This document shows, in pieces, positions 47,182 to 59,265 of a stretch of DNA of 64,000 nucleotides. Under the pieces are notes generated by a model. It did no database searches. It worked only from the letters and a program-made list of their open reading frames with translations, and was not told the DNA's origin. The translations under genes were made by a program, and so were the position numbers. This DNA is from Apium graveolens. Its lineage: Eukaryota; Streptophyta; Magnoliopsida; Apiales; Apiaceae. The stretch's first letter is position 1. The number at the start of each line of letters is the position of its first letter. Location of the stretch: positions 1,426,001-1,490,000 of the forward strand of contig NC_133657.1 in NCBI RefSeq assembly GCF_009905375.1. Direction: 5' to 3'.

Positions 47182-49248
47182 TGTAATAACCCCCAAAATT
47201 TTGAACTTTTTGTAACCCATGTGAATAGTGTTTTTGCTGAATGAGAAAACTTTTCATGCCACACTATGTAGGGGTTCTGTTATGGATATTCTGAGATTTT
47301 ATTAGTACTCTATATGGTATATAAGTGTATGTAAAGATCGTCAGAATCCAATTCCGAACACTTTGATTTTTCCCGGAAATCCATTAGATACGGAAGGAAT
47401 TGAGTATAAGGTAATAGGATGAAAAGGATTTAAATTAAAGGATTATAAGAGAGGATCATAAAAGGAATATAATGTATTGAGAAAGGTTAAGGAAACCCAA
47501 GTAATAAGATCCCGGGTATGATCCCTCAAACGATAAACGAAAACGAAAGTTAAGCGAACCGTATAACAGATCAACGGTCATTAGGCAAACAATTAGGAAG
47601 TTAATCAAGGAGGTTAGGGATGATGAGGTCATCCAACCAATAAGGAGAGGACAAGTAAGAGAAGATGACATCATGAGCATGACATAAGCATGACATAAGG
47701 GGAAGGAGATGTGGTTAGTTTATAACCACACAAAGACAAGGTTAATAAGGTAATTAACCAAAACAAATCAAAAGAAAATCAACCAACCAAAACAAAACAA
47801 AGCAAACACAAAAATCATTTCATCTCTCCCACCTTGCTCTCGGCTTTTTCACATTTCAAAGAGAAGGAATTTCAAAATCCAAGATCCAAGCTTCTTAAAT
47901 TGGTAAGATAATTCTCTAGTATTCCTTATGCACAGTTATGGCTATCTTATGAGTTTATGCCTCTAATTCATTCTCAATCTTCTCCAAGAAATCAATAAAG
48001 AAGACAATGAATAGTGATTTCAAGGTTTTAAACTTGATTTTTCTTGTTTTTCCTTTAAGATCCAAGCATCCCTAAGACTCCTCAAGGCTTCTTAAGGCTT
48101 CCTAGCTACTCACACCACTTCAAGGAAGGTATATCATCTCCAAACCCTAGCTTTACTTGGTATATTAGGATGATTTTGGTTGTTATGGTAATAGAGTAGC
48201 TTAATGATGGCTGGTTTAGAGTTGGGTTGGAATGGTGGTGAATGAAATGTTGAAATCTTAAGGTTTGGTTAAAGGATTTAGTATAGTTTAAATTCAAGTT
48301 TTAGGAACAAGTATAATTGTTAATAATGAGTTGATTGGGGCTGTTGTAATGTGATATGGATGGACTTTGATTGTATGAATGGATTGGGGTTGTTTGATGA
48401 TTGAATTGGAATGGTATAAAATTTGGAAATCGCGTAAACATAGCTGTCGTAATGTCCGATTTACTTTAGACTGCTTTTGTACATAACATTAGGACCCTAG
48501 AACTCCCTGCTAGGTTTTGACCTTTGCCATTTTTAGATAGTTCATGTTACGAGCTTCGTTTTGATATGTGGTTCGTTTGATTCCGATGTACGGTTTAGGA
48601 GAAACGGCTGTTTTAAGTAACGACGTTTCGCGAACAAACCATTACCCCTCGCCTTACTTTGAAACATAGGTTAAACACCTTAAAAGGTTAATTAGTGTAT
48701 GAATCAATTATGTTAAGTGTGTTAGGAAGTTGGTAAGACACTCGCGAAGGAATCGCCTTAAAACTCATAATGGTTAAATTATTAAAAATGGTGGAGCCGA
48801 GGGTACTCGAGTGACTTAAGAGAATCAGTAAGCGCAAAGCGAGCGTTAGAGTCTAATTTGGTTAAAGTATAGATTTACAAGTGACTTTGGTTTAATTCCA
48901 ACTCACATGTTGTTTATAGGTTACCAGACTCGTCCCAAGCCATTAATTACCCTCAGTCGCTCAGGCAAGTTTTCTATCCGTTATACTATTGTTATGATGT
49001 ATACAATTGTATATGCATTATCTTGTGATAGATGCATGATGGTTAAATTAGCAAATTCTTGCGATATATTATAGCATATGATATGGTACGTATGCATGCC
49101 TGTTTCGTATTCTTGCCATATATATCTGTTGGTTCAGTTGATAATACCTATGCTAGAGAATAGCGGTAATTTGCATATACCCTTAGTATAGGGACCCAAA
49201 GGTGAAAACATTTTCTAAAACCGGGAGTCGAGGATCCCGAGTAGATTT

Positions 49249-49285
<37 letters not shown>

Positions 49286-49317
49286 GGTTATAGTTTTCAA
49301 AACTATTAATCGAATAA

Positions 49318-49560
49318 GGTTTATTCGATAACTTTATATTATTTAATGAATATTATTTCGAATATTCATTCGAGCGCTTATGACTCGGCTTATTTTATTT
49401 ATTGAATATTATTGTGAATATTCATTCGAGGGCTTAAGACTCAGTTTATATTATTTAATGATTATTAATTGGATATTCATTTGAGGATGTATGACTCCTT
49501 TATTTATTTAATGAATATTATTTATAATATTCATTCGAGGTATTATGACTCCGTGTATTA
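49318..49560 (+). repeat. ~57-bp tandem repeat in the D LTR
   Basis: Four diverged units of 'gaatattcattcgaggnnttatgactc', each with the inverted pair GAATATT...AATATTC that could fold as a hairpin. The same array is at about 59310-59540 and, reversed, at 1-230. Confidence 0.8.
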
Positions 49561-50640
49561 TTTAATATTCTTTATTTTATTAAAGAATAATGTTCGATAA
49601 TCAAACTTACTTTTGATTATTCAAATAAAGATATTACTTTCGTATAAGTATATATTTGATTATTTACTATTCATTTCAATTATAAGTTTTCCAACTTCTA
49701 CCTCAATTATTCTTTATGGGAATATTATTTAAATAATAATATTCAGATATTTTCTAAATACATTGGGTCTGATTTATTTTATTAAATCAGCATTGCTCCA
49801 ACCACTCCTTAAAGTGTTTTCGAGTCTTCAAAATGATTTTTAAAAGTTAGAGCGGATCCCAAAACTCATTTTTTTTATATTTAAGATCTTCCTTTTAAAG
49901 GGGATTTAAATACTCGCTCAAAACCTGAGGGATCCGACTCTATGGTGTATTTTATATTCGCAACAAGGTTGCAGTTTTGGTAAATGAATTGATTACTTAC
50001 CCAACGTTCGGAAAGTAAGTCCATCTATCGAGTCGGCATAAGCAACATGGGCTCAGTGGGCGTCCATGATAGTGTAAGTGGCTCAGTGGGAGTCCATCAA
50101 ATGCGTAAGTGGATGAGTGGCAGTCCAGCATAAGGTCCTATTGCGACCAGGGTGATGACCAGTGGGGAATTCGTCCATCTACTAGTAGAAAAGGTTACTT
50201 ATTGGTATCTTTTCCTGATCAGCAAGATATCGGGTTTATGCCACAATTCTTTTTCCCTTTCAAAAATTCATTGGATGTTACAAACTCTGTTCATACTTTA
50301 CATGACAGAGGTTTTCAGGGACTGTATAAAGAAGATGTATATGTGGTTATATATATATCGGAACTTAATGAAGTATATCATAACTTCATTTCCTTCAATA
50401 ATACTTTAAAGATTTAATCTATTCAAATCTTGTCTTGTAGTCTCATCTATGTGATGAACTGTTGAAAGCTCATTATACTTTGAACAGTGGTAGTTCAAGT
50501 AGCTTATAAATGATATAAGTATAGTGAAGTATTTGGTAACTTCATCCCTTGTTTTTACTTATATCCAGTAAGTAATTATCTTGCACCTGATAAAGGTTTC
50601 CAGCAAGTTATCCATTTAGATACTTGCGTTATTGTTTACA

Positions 50641-50652
50641 CTATATATATTA
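50641..50652 (+). promoter_or_regulatory. Candidate TATA box of element D LTR
   Basis: CTATATATATTA, 64 bases above the LTR ORF; the same at 60621-60632. Transcription start would fall near 50675. Confidence 0.5.
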
Positions 50653-50715
50653 TCTTGCGAGCTGTAAGGTTCACTCTTGCTTTATTTCTTCATCACACAA
50701 CAACAGTTAGGAAAG

Positions 50716-50856
50716 ATGGCCAGACTCCAGCAGACCCAGCGCAAGCGCGTGGGAAGCGTCCCGCGTCTTCCCGTTGATGTTGTAGCTGCTATAGCTGCAG
50801 AGGTAGATCTATTGGTAGATCAGGCATTCTACTTTTGGGAACCAAATATTGTATAA
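50716..50856 (+). CDS. 46-codon ORF in the LTR leader of element D (middle LTR)
   Basis: MARLQQTQRKRVGSVPRLPV then an alanine/valine helix-like part and a C-terminus AFYFWEPNIV, ending TAA 241 bases before the LTR end. Basic N-terminus, aromatic C-terminus, no known domain recognised. It is a G+C-rich island in AT-rich LTR. It lies just below the candidate TATA box, so it would be the first ORF of the element transcript. The 57176 LTR keeps it open with two substitutions. The LTR of element B has a frame-matched counterpart. Could be a translated leader peptide or a chance ORF over a structural RNA element. Confidence 0.4.
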   Translation: MARLQQTQRKRVGSVPRLPVDVVAAIAAEVDLLVDQAFYFWEPNIV

Positions 50857-51101
50857 TTATAACTTGTGGCAGATAATTGCAATTAACTATAAATTTATCA
50901 AGTAATCATTTTGGGTTGTAATAACTTTTAAATTGTGGATTGAAAGACTTGTACTTATTTCAATTTCATCTCTGAGACTATAACGGGTTGTGGTGTGTGT
51001 TAGTGTGGGGTCACAGCATGAGGTTATTTATTATTAATTCAGTTAAGTGATATTGTGGAAAGAAAGACCGTGACGACCCGGATCTGGGGGTGTTACAGAA
51101 A

Positions 51102-51113
51102 TGGTATCAGAGC
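51102..51113 (+). other. Primer-binding site of element D
   Basis: TGGTATCAGAGC, four bases after the LTR; initiator tRNA-Met type. Confidence 0.88.
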
Positions 51114-51286
51114 CAAGCGTTATAAACCTCAGAGATGATGCGACGATATAATAATAAACTCACAAAGATAATAAGAACTCTTGCCAAGTTCATGGTCGGA
51201 CTACTTAAAGTAGTACTGACAGTTAAAACCCTTACGGGAACCCTTATAAGTATCATGATAGTAACTTAGCTCGTTTAATGTGTAGG

Positions 51287-52023
51287 CGCCTGAGATAGAG
51301 GACCCTGAGTTGTTCGAGCGTGAGCATGATGAGGCACTGCTAGATGTCGAAGATCAGGAGGAGCCTGAGATGGAGGAGGATGTGGAGGACCCCTCAGAGG
51401 AGTCAGAGACGGAGGTCATTGCTATTTCAGATGAGGAGGACCCCTCAGAGGAGTCAGAGACGGAGGTCATTGCTATTTCAGATGAGGAGGACCTGGATGA
51501 GGTCCCAGTAGCTGAGGAGCGTGTCGGACTTATGGTAGTGTACGCTGATACCCCTTTACCCACACTTCCGGTGGTCAGAGCTCCTACCCCTCCACCACTA
51601 TCTTAGATCCCCTATGAGGACAGCACAGAGACCCATACTTCCGAGCCTAGGCAGACTGAGGAGGCGCCCCCAGCGACTCCGGATTCACCACCTCTCGACC
51701 CTGCCCACAGGCAGTCTTTGTTAGCCCACGGCTATGTTCAGGATGTACTGAGGACCCGAGTGGCTGTTGCTGAGGCCCAGCTGGATGAGGCCAGGAGGGA
51801 GTTGGATGCGAAGAGGGCGGGTAGGCGTACCCGAGCTTATGAGACTAGGGCTGCTATACCCCGATCCTTGAGGAGGGAGCTGACGGGGATAGAGCTCACG
51901 TCCCGAGCGAGACTCAGATCTCTCCAGGGGGCCAGGCATGGTAGGATCTCCAGGCGGCAGGCCGACTATATCTTCCGTCGTGCGATGGAAAGGGTATGGG
52001 AGCTGACCCGCTCCGGTGTGTGA
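51287..52023 (+). pseudogene. Element D pre-gag ORF
   Basis: A frame of about 245 codons between the primer site and gag, opening at APEIEDPELFEREHDE right after TTTAATGTGTAG, which is both an in-frame stop and a possible splice acceptor; first internal ATG at 51310... frame. The N-terminal half is very acidic with a perfectly duplicated 17-residue unit (DPSEESETEVIAISDEE). Then comes a proline/threonine-rich part broken by one TAG at 51604 (probable CAG), and a C-terminal half of charged helix (VAEAQLDEARRELDAKRAG ... RRELTGIELTSRARLRSLQ) ending TGA at 52023. No domain recognised. Same position and general plan as the ORF at 32809 in element B. Apart from one stop it is open. Confidence 0.6.
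51388..51489 (+). repeat. Perfect 51-bp tandem duplication in the pre-gag ORF
   Basis: Units 51388-51438 and 51439-51489 are identical by inspection and in frame (17 codons). Confidence 0.95.
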
Positions 52024-52432
52024 TTCAGGATTGACGATGGAATAGTCTAGTTGTCTAGTTAGTCGAGGCCTTAGTAAGAGCCAATTTTCCGGGATAGTTG
52101 ACTTGTATATAGCATCCCTTTTTCTGACTAGACAGATAGACTCTTGTGTATCACTTTTGGGACAGATGGCTGTACCACTGTTGTACTTTTGACCAGATCA
52201 AACTATATATTTCTCGCATTATGTATATATTTGTTTCCTTTCAGTTAAGTTCCTTAGTGACGAGATCACTGTTTCTATCATTATTATTACTGCACTTCTT
52301 ATTAGAACTGTCATAAAATAATAAAATTGTGAGATACGTTCTCCCCATTATAAGAGTTGTGCAAGGCACAATGTTGTGTATGATTGTGACCTAACGTTGA
52401 ATTTCCCAATAATTTTTTTTATTATCAGTATC

Positions 52433-55400
52433 ATGCCGCCAAGAAAGATTGGAACCAGGGCGAACCCTGGATCTGAGGACCAGGGAAGCCATAATCAGGA
52501 CAATAGGAACCAGGAACACAGTGAAGAGGAAGATGAGGATTATGTGGAACAGGATGACTCCCTGTATGAAGAGGAAGAGGAAACATATGATGTTGAGGGA
52601 TTTGAGATAGAGGATGAAGAAGGAGAAACTGAGGTTGAGCAACCAGTACCAAACCCAGGCATGGATCCCATGGGCCAGTTCATGCAACTACTAAGGCAGA
52701 ACTTGGAACGCCAACCCAACCCACCCCCTCAAGGAAATAACAATGCTGTGGCAAACTCTTTCAGGGCTTTTAAGTCCCTTAAGCCCCCTGAGTTCCACGG
52801 ATCAGCCGACCCAGTTGAGGCAAGGGCATGGTTAAAGGAAATGGAGAAATCCTTTGAGATTTTGAGTACCGATGAGGCATAGAAGACTGTATTTGCTACC
52901 TACCTTCTGAAAGGAGAGGCCAACTACTGGTGGGAAGCTAAGAAAAACATGGAGACAGATGCTATTATAACCTGGGAGAGATTCAGTCAGTTGGTTCTGG
53001 GAAAGTATTTCCCGAGGTTTATGGAAAACCAGATGGAGCTCAAGTTCTTGGAGCTAAAGCAGAATAACTTATCTGTAGCAGAGTATGAAGCGAAATTTAC
53101 TGAGTTATCAAGGTTTGTGCCGGAATTTGTGAGCACCGAGGAAAAGAAAGCTAGGAGGTTTCAGCAGGGACTGAAACCGTGGATTCAGAATAGGGTGGCA
53201 ATCCTTGAGCTTACGGATTATGCCACTCTGGTGCAAAAGGCAACGATTGTAGAAGCCGGAAGTGAACAGATGCAGAAGGAAAGAGAGAAGAAGGGAATAA
53301 AGAGGAAAAGTATGAGCATGGGTGGAGGTTCCGCAGGAAGGAGCTTCCCAACTAGATTTAATCGAGGAGCAGTGTCCCTACCGGGAAAGAACACTGGGTT
53401 TAAGCGGCCAATGAGTGTGAGTGTGAGCCAGAGCGGCCAGAAGTCAAGAATGTCCTATTCCAACCAGTCTTGACCCCCATTACCAGCCTGTAACACTTGT
53501 GGAAGGATGCACACTGGGGAGTGTAGAGGAAAGCCAGTAACCTGCTTTAAGTGCGGTCGGGAAGGTCACTATCTAACTAAGTGCCCTTCATCAACCCTTG
53601 CCGTCATTCCAACCACCACTTGTCATCAGTGTGGACCCCCGGGTCATTGGAAGAGGGAATGCCCAATGAACAAACCAGCAGCTTCAGGAGCCAGCAGGTC
53701 TGCCTCCAATAAGGCACCTACTGCGAGGACTTTCAACATGACAGTCCAGGATGCTATGAAAGACTCAGATGTGATAGCAGGTACCCTTTCTCTAAATTCA
53801 GTCAGTGCAAACATTTTATTTGATTCAGGAGCAACTAAATCTTTTATATCAAGGGACTTTGCGCGTAAATTAAGAGTTAAAGCTGAACCCTTGATAGAGC
53901 CCTTACAAGTAGAAATAGTCAACCATGAAATTATTCCTGTTAACCAGATTCACCCAGCCTGTGAGATAGGCATAGGGGAGCAATCTTTTAGTGTTGATCT
54001 GATCCCTTTTAAATTATGGGAGTTTGATGTAATTTTGGGAATGGACTGGCTATCTAGCAATGATGCTCAGATAGACTGTAAGGGGAAGAAAGTTAAGTTA
54101 AATATCCCAGGAAAGAAAGAAGTTATATTTAGAGGAAAGAGGCAGACGCAGAAATTTTTGACTATGGCCCAGGCAAGAAGGATGCTACGAAAAGGAAATG
54201 AGGCCTACCTAGCCTATGTGGTGGACACGCAGAAGGAGGTGCCCAACTTACAAGATATTCCGGTAGTCAATGAATTTGAAGACGTATTCCCACAAGACCT
54301 TCCGGGATTACCACCCGATAGAGTGATTGAATTTGCTATTGAGTTGGCCCCAGGGACGGCGCCAGTTTCAAAAGCACCTTACTGATTAGCCCCGTTAGAA
54401 ATGAAGGAGTTAGCTATCCAATTGCAGGAACTCTTGGATAAGGGTATGATAAGACCCAGTGTGTCTCCGTGGGGGGCACCAGTTATATTTGTTAAGAAGA
54501 AAGATGGGAGCATGAGGTTGTGCATCGACTATCGAGAGTTGAACAAGCTAACCATAAAGAACAGGTACCCATTACCTAGAATAGACGATCTGTTCAACCA
54601 GCTAAAGGATGCTGTTTATTTTTCCAAGATCGACCTGAGAACTGGATATCACCAACTAAAGATTAAACCCGAAGATATTTCCAAGACAGCGTTCCGTACC
54701 AGGTATGGGCATTATGAGTTCTTGGTAATGTCCTTTGGATTAACCAACGCCCCAGCGGCTTTCATGGACTTAATGAACAGAGTATTTAAGAAGTACTTGA
54801 ACAAGTGTGTGATAGTTTTTATCGATGATATTTTGATCTACTCAAGGACTGAGGCAGAACATACAGAGCATTTGAGGATAACTCTAGGAATACTCAGAGA
54901 GGAACAGTTATATGCCAAATTCTCGAAGTGTGAATTCTGGCGGAATGAAGTACAGTTTTTAGGACATGTGATCAATAAAGAAGGAGTATTGGTCGACCCC
55001 TCTAAGATAGAGGCGGTCTCAAATTGGGAAAGGCCAACCACACCTACAGAGGTAAGGAGTTTCATAGGATTGGTCGGCTACTATCGTAGATTTGTACAGG
55101 ACTTTGTGAAGATTGCAGCCCCTTTGACACGACTTACTCGTAAGACAGAGAAGTTTGAATGGACGGAGAAATGCGAGAACAGTTTTCAGGAATTAAAGAA
55201 AAGGTTGGTAACGGCCCCGGTGTTGGCATTGCCGGACGGAAAAAGAGATTTTGTGATATATAGTGACGCGTCGCACAAAGGATTAGGGTGTGTGCTTATG
55301 CAGCACGGTAAAGTGATTGTGTATGTATCGAGACAACTGAAGGAATACGAGATTAGATATCCTACTCATGACCTTGAGCTCGCGGAAATAGTATTTGCCT

Positions 55401-57142
55401 TAAAAATTTGGAGGCACTACTTGTATGGAGAGAAGTGTGAGATTTTCACAGACCATAAGAGCCTCAAGTACATATTTACGCAGAAAGAGCTCAACATGCG
55501 CCATAGGAGATGGTTAGAACTAATCAAGGACTATGATTGTGAGATTCTCTATCACCCGGGGAAAGCCAATGTGGTGGCTGACACCCTCAGTAGGAAGGAA
55601 AGACTCAGAATGATAACGACTTCGGAAGAATTGATAAGGGATTTTGAGAGAATGGAAATAGAAGTAAAGGTAACCGGAACCGGAACTGAAAAGCTTTGTG
55701 AGATCTCAATGCAGCCAGAGTTATTGGAAAAGATCAGATTGTGCCAAGAAAAAATAATGAATGAAGGCAGAGAGTCAATGACTGGAGAGGAGATCCATAC
55801 TGAGAAAGATGATAAAGGGATAATGAGGTACTCCTACCGGATTTGGGTTTCGAATGTTCAAGAGCTTAAAGATGAGATTTTGAATGAAAGCCATAGTTCA
55901 AGGTATTCCATTCACCCGGGAAGCACCAAGATGTATAGGGATTTGAAGGAATATTACTGGTGGCCCAACATGAAGAGGGATGTAGCAGAATGGGTAAGCA
56001 AATGTTTGACTTGCCAAAGAGTAAAGGCAGAGCACCAGAGACCCAGTGGACTTTTACGACCCCTGGAGATTCCCGAATGGAAATGGGAACAGATATCGAT
56101 GGATTTTTTTGTAGGCTTGCCAAGGATGAAAGCCAACCATGACACCATATGGGTAATTATAGACCGACTGACAAAGTCAGCTCATTTCATTCCTATCAAT
56201 GAGAGATACACAGTCGATAGACTGGTGGACATTTACCTTAAGGAAATAGTGACGCGACATGGAGTCCCAGCGTCCATTGTCTCAGACCGAGACCCCAGGT
56301 TCAACTCCAGATTTTGGAGAAGCTTTCAAGAATGTGCGGGGACGAAGTTAAATATGAGTACCGCGTACCATCCCCAGAAGGATGGGCAGAGTGAAAGTAC
56401 CATCTAGACACTAGAGGATATGTTGAGAGTCTGTGCAATAGACTTTAAAGGAAGTTGGGATGATCACTTGCCGTTAATCGAGTTTTCTTATAACAATAGC
56501 TTTCATGCTAGCATCGGAATGCCGCCTTGTGAGGCCCTGTACGGAAGAAGGTGTCGATCTCCCTTATACTGGGATGAAGTAGGGGAGCGGAAGATGCTCG
56601 GACCCGAAGTGGTCCAAAGGACCAAAGACATAGTGGATCTTATCAGAGGACAGCTTGTGGTAGCCCAAGACAGACAGAAGAAATATGCAGACCTAGCCCG
56701 AAGGGACAAGGAATATGAAGTAGGGGACTTAGTACTGCTAAAGATATCCCCTTAGAAGGGATTAATGAGATTTTGAAAGAAAGGAAAACTAAGCCCAAGG
56801 TACATTGGACCTTTTGAGATATTAAGACGGATTGGAAAGTTAGCTTACGAGCTAGCCTTACCCCCTAACTTGCAACAAGTTCATAATGTGTTCCATGTGT
56901 CAATGCTAAGGAAGTATCATCGGGATGCCAGACACATAGTGGAGTACGAGCAGGTGGATATGCAACCAGATCTGACGTACGTGAAGAAGCCAGTAAGGAT
57001 TATAGATAAGAAGGAGCAGGTGCTTCGGAACAAAGTGATCAAGCTAGTCAGAGTGCTATGGCAGAATCATAATGTGGAAGAATCAACTTGGGAACTAGAG
57101 AGCGCAATGCTAGAAAAGTACCCCCATTTGTTTTCTATTTGA
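52433..57142 (+). pseudogene. gag-pol: Element D right copy: full-length gag-pol with six stops
   Basis: One continuous frame of 1569 codons from ATG 52433 (MPPRKIGTRANPG). Acidic N-terminus; capsid (PPEFHGSADPVEARAWLKE, NYWWEAKKN, FVPEFVSTEEKKARRF). Knuckles [26 protein letters not shown] and CHQCGPPGHWKREC. Protease [25 protein letters not shown] near 54821; RNase [14 protein letters not shown]; integrase [29 protein letters not shown]; chromodomain KLVRVLWQNHNVEESTWE to LFSI. Stops at 52880, 53471, 54383, 56405, 56753 and 56774; comparison with the left copy supports CGA, CAG and TGG as parents of three, and GGA for the last. No frameshift at all, so it decayed by point changes only. Confidence 0.92.
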
Positions 57143-57162
57143 TTCCGGGACGGAAACCTTTT

Positions 57163-57175
57163 AAGGAGGGGAGAC
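57163..57175 (+). other. Polypurine tract of element D right copy
   Basis: AAGGAGGGGAGAC before the LTR at 57176. Confidence 0.8.
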
Positions 57176-59234
57176 TGTAATAACCCCCAAAATTTTGAAC
57201 TTTTTGTAACCCTTGTGAATAGTGTTTTTGCTGAATGAGAAAACTTTTCATGCCACACTATGTAGGGGTTCTGTTATGGATATTCTGAGATTTTATTAGT
57301 ACTCTATATGGTATATAAGTGTATGTAAAGATCGTAAGAATCCAATTCCGAACACTTTGATTTTTCCCGGAAATCCACTAGATACGGAAGGAATTGAGTA
57401 TAAGGTAACAGGATGAAAAGGATTTAAATTAAAGGATTATAAGAGAGGATCATAAAAGGAATATAATGTATTGAGAAAGGTTAAGGAAACCCAAGTAATA
57501 AGATCCCGGGTATGATCCCTCAAACGATAAACGAAAACGAAAGTTAAGCGAACCGTATAACAGATCAGCGGTCATTAGGCAAACAATTAGGAAGTTAATC
57601 AAGGAGGTTAGGGATGATGAGGTCATCCAACCAATAAAGAGAGGACAAGTAAGAGAAGATGACATCATGAGCATGACATAAGCATGACATAAGGGGAAGG
57701 AGATGTGGTTAGTTTATAACCACACAAAGACAAGGTTAATAAGGTAATTAACCAAAACAAATCAAAAGAAAATCAACCAACCAAAACAAAACAAAGCAAA
57801 CACAAAAATCATTTCATCTCTCCCACATTGCTCTCGGCTTTTTCACATTTCAAAGAGAAGGAATTTCAAAATCCAAGATCCAAGCTTCCTAAATTGGTAA
57901 GATAATTCTCTAGTATTCCTTATGCATAGTTATGGCTATCTTATGAGTTTAAGCCTCTAATTCATTCTCAATCTTCTCCAAGAAATCAATGAAGAAGATA
58001 ATGAATAGTGATTTCAAGGTTTTTAACTTGATTTTTCTTGTTTTTCCTTTAAGATCCAAGCATCCCTAAGACTCCTCAAGGCTTCTTAAGGCTTCCTAGC
58101 TACTCACACCACTTCAAGGAAGGTATATCATCTCCAAACCCTAGTTTTACTTGGTATATTAGGATGATTTTGGTTGTTATGGTAATAGAGTAGCTTAATG
58201 ATGGTTGGTTTAGAGTTGGGTTGGAATGGTGGTGAATGAAATGTTGAAATCTTAAGGTTTGGTTAAAGGATTTAGTATAGTTTAAATTCAAGTTTTAGGA
58301 ACAAGTATAATTGTTAATAATGAGTTGTTTGGGGCTGTTGTAATGTGATATGGATGGACTTTGATTGTATGAATGGATTGGGGTTGTTTGATGATTGAAT
58401 TGGAATGGTATAAAATTTGGAAATCGCGTAAACATAGCCGTCGTAATGTCCGATTTACTTTAGACTGCTTTTGTACATAACATTAGGACCCGAGAACTCC
58501 CTGCTAGGTTTTGACCATTTCCATGTTTAGATAGTTCATGTTACGAGCTTCGTTTTGATATGTGGTTCATTTGATTCCGATGTACGGTTTAGGAGAAACG
58601 GTCGTTTTAAGTAACGACGTTTCGCGAACAAACCATTACCCCTCGCCTTACTTTGAAACATAGGTTAAAGACCTTAAAGGGTTAATTAGTGTATGAATCA
58701 ATTATGTTAAGTGTGTTAGGCAGTTGGTAAGACACTCGCGAAGGAATCGCCTTAAAACTCGTAATGGTTAAATTATTGGTGGAGCCGAGGGTACTCGAGT
58801 GACTTAAGAGAATCAGTAAGCGCAATGCGAGCGTTAGAGTCTAATTTGGTTAAAGTATAGATTTACAAGTGACTTTGGTTTAATTCCAATTCACATGTTG
58901 TTTATAGGTTACCAGACTCGTCCCAAGCCATTAATCACCCTTAGTCGCTCAGGCAAGTTTTCTATCCGTTATATTGTTGTTGTGATGTATACACTTGTAT
59001 ATGCATTATCTTGTGATAGATGCATGATGGTTAAATTAGCAAATTCTTGCGATATATTGTAGCATGTGATATGGTACATATGCATGCCTGTTTCGTATTC
59101 TTGCCATATATATCTGTTGGTTCATTTGATAATACCTATGCTAGAGAATAGCGGTAATTTGCATATACCCTTAGTATAGGGACCCAAAGGTTAAAACATT
59201 TTCTAAAACCGGCAGTCGAGGATCCCGAGTAGAT

Positions 59235-59265
<31 letters not shown>

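Larger units (their letters stand above)
47182..51097 (+). repeat. Middle LTR of element D
   Basis: 3916 bp, TGTAATAACC...GTGTTACA. It contains a (TA)n run near 49250, a ~57-bp tandem repeat (49318-49560), a short 'gtaagtggctcagtgggagtcc' repeat near 50040-50110, a TATA box at 50641 and a 46-codon ORF at 50716. Confidence 0.95.

Noticed and set aside
49245..49285. (TA)n run as a promoter
   Set aside because: Simple microsatellite that differs in length between sister LTRs; the better TATA candidate is at 50641.
50109..50417. 102-codon plus-strand ORF in the element D LTR, repeated at 60089
   Set aside because: Two overlapping frames are open here and differences between copies do not favour codon positions; likely chance in U3.
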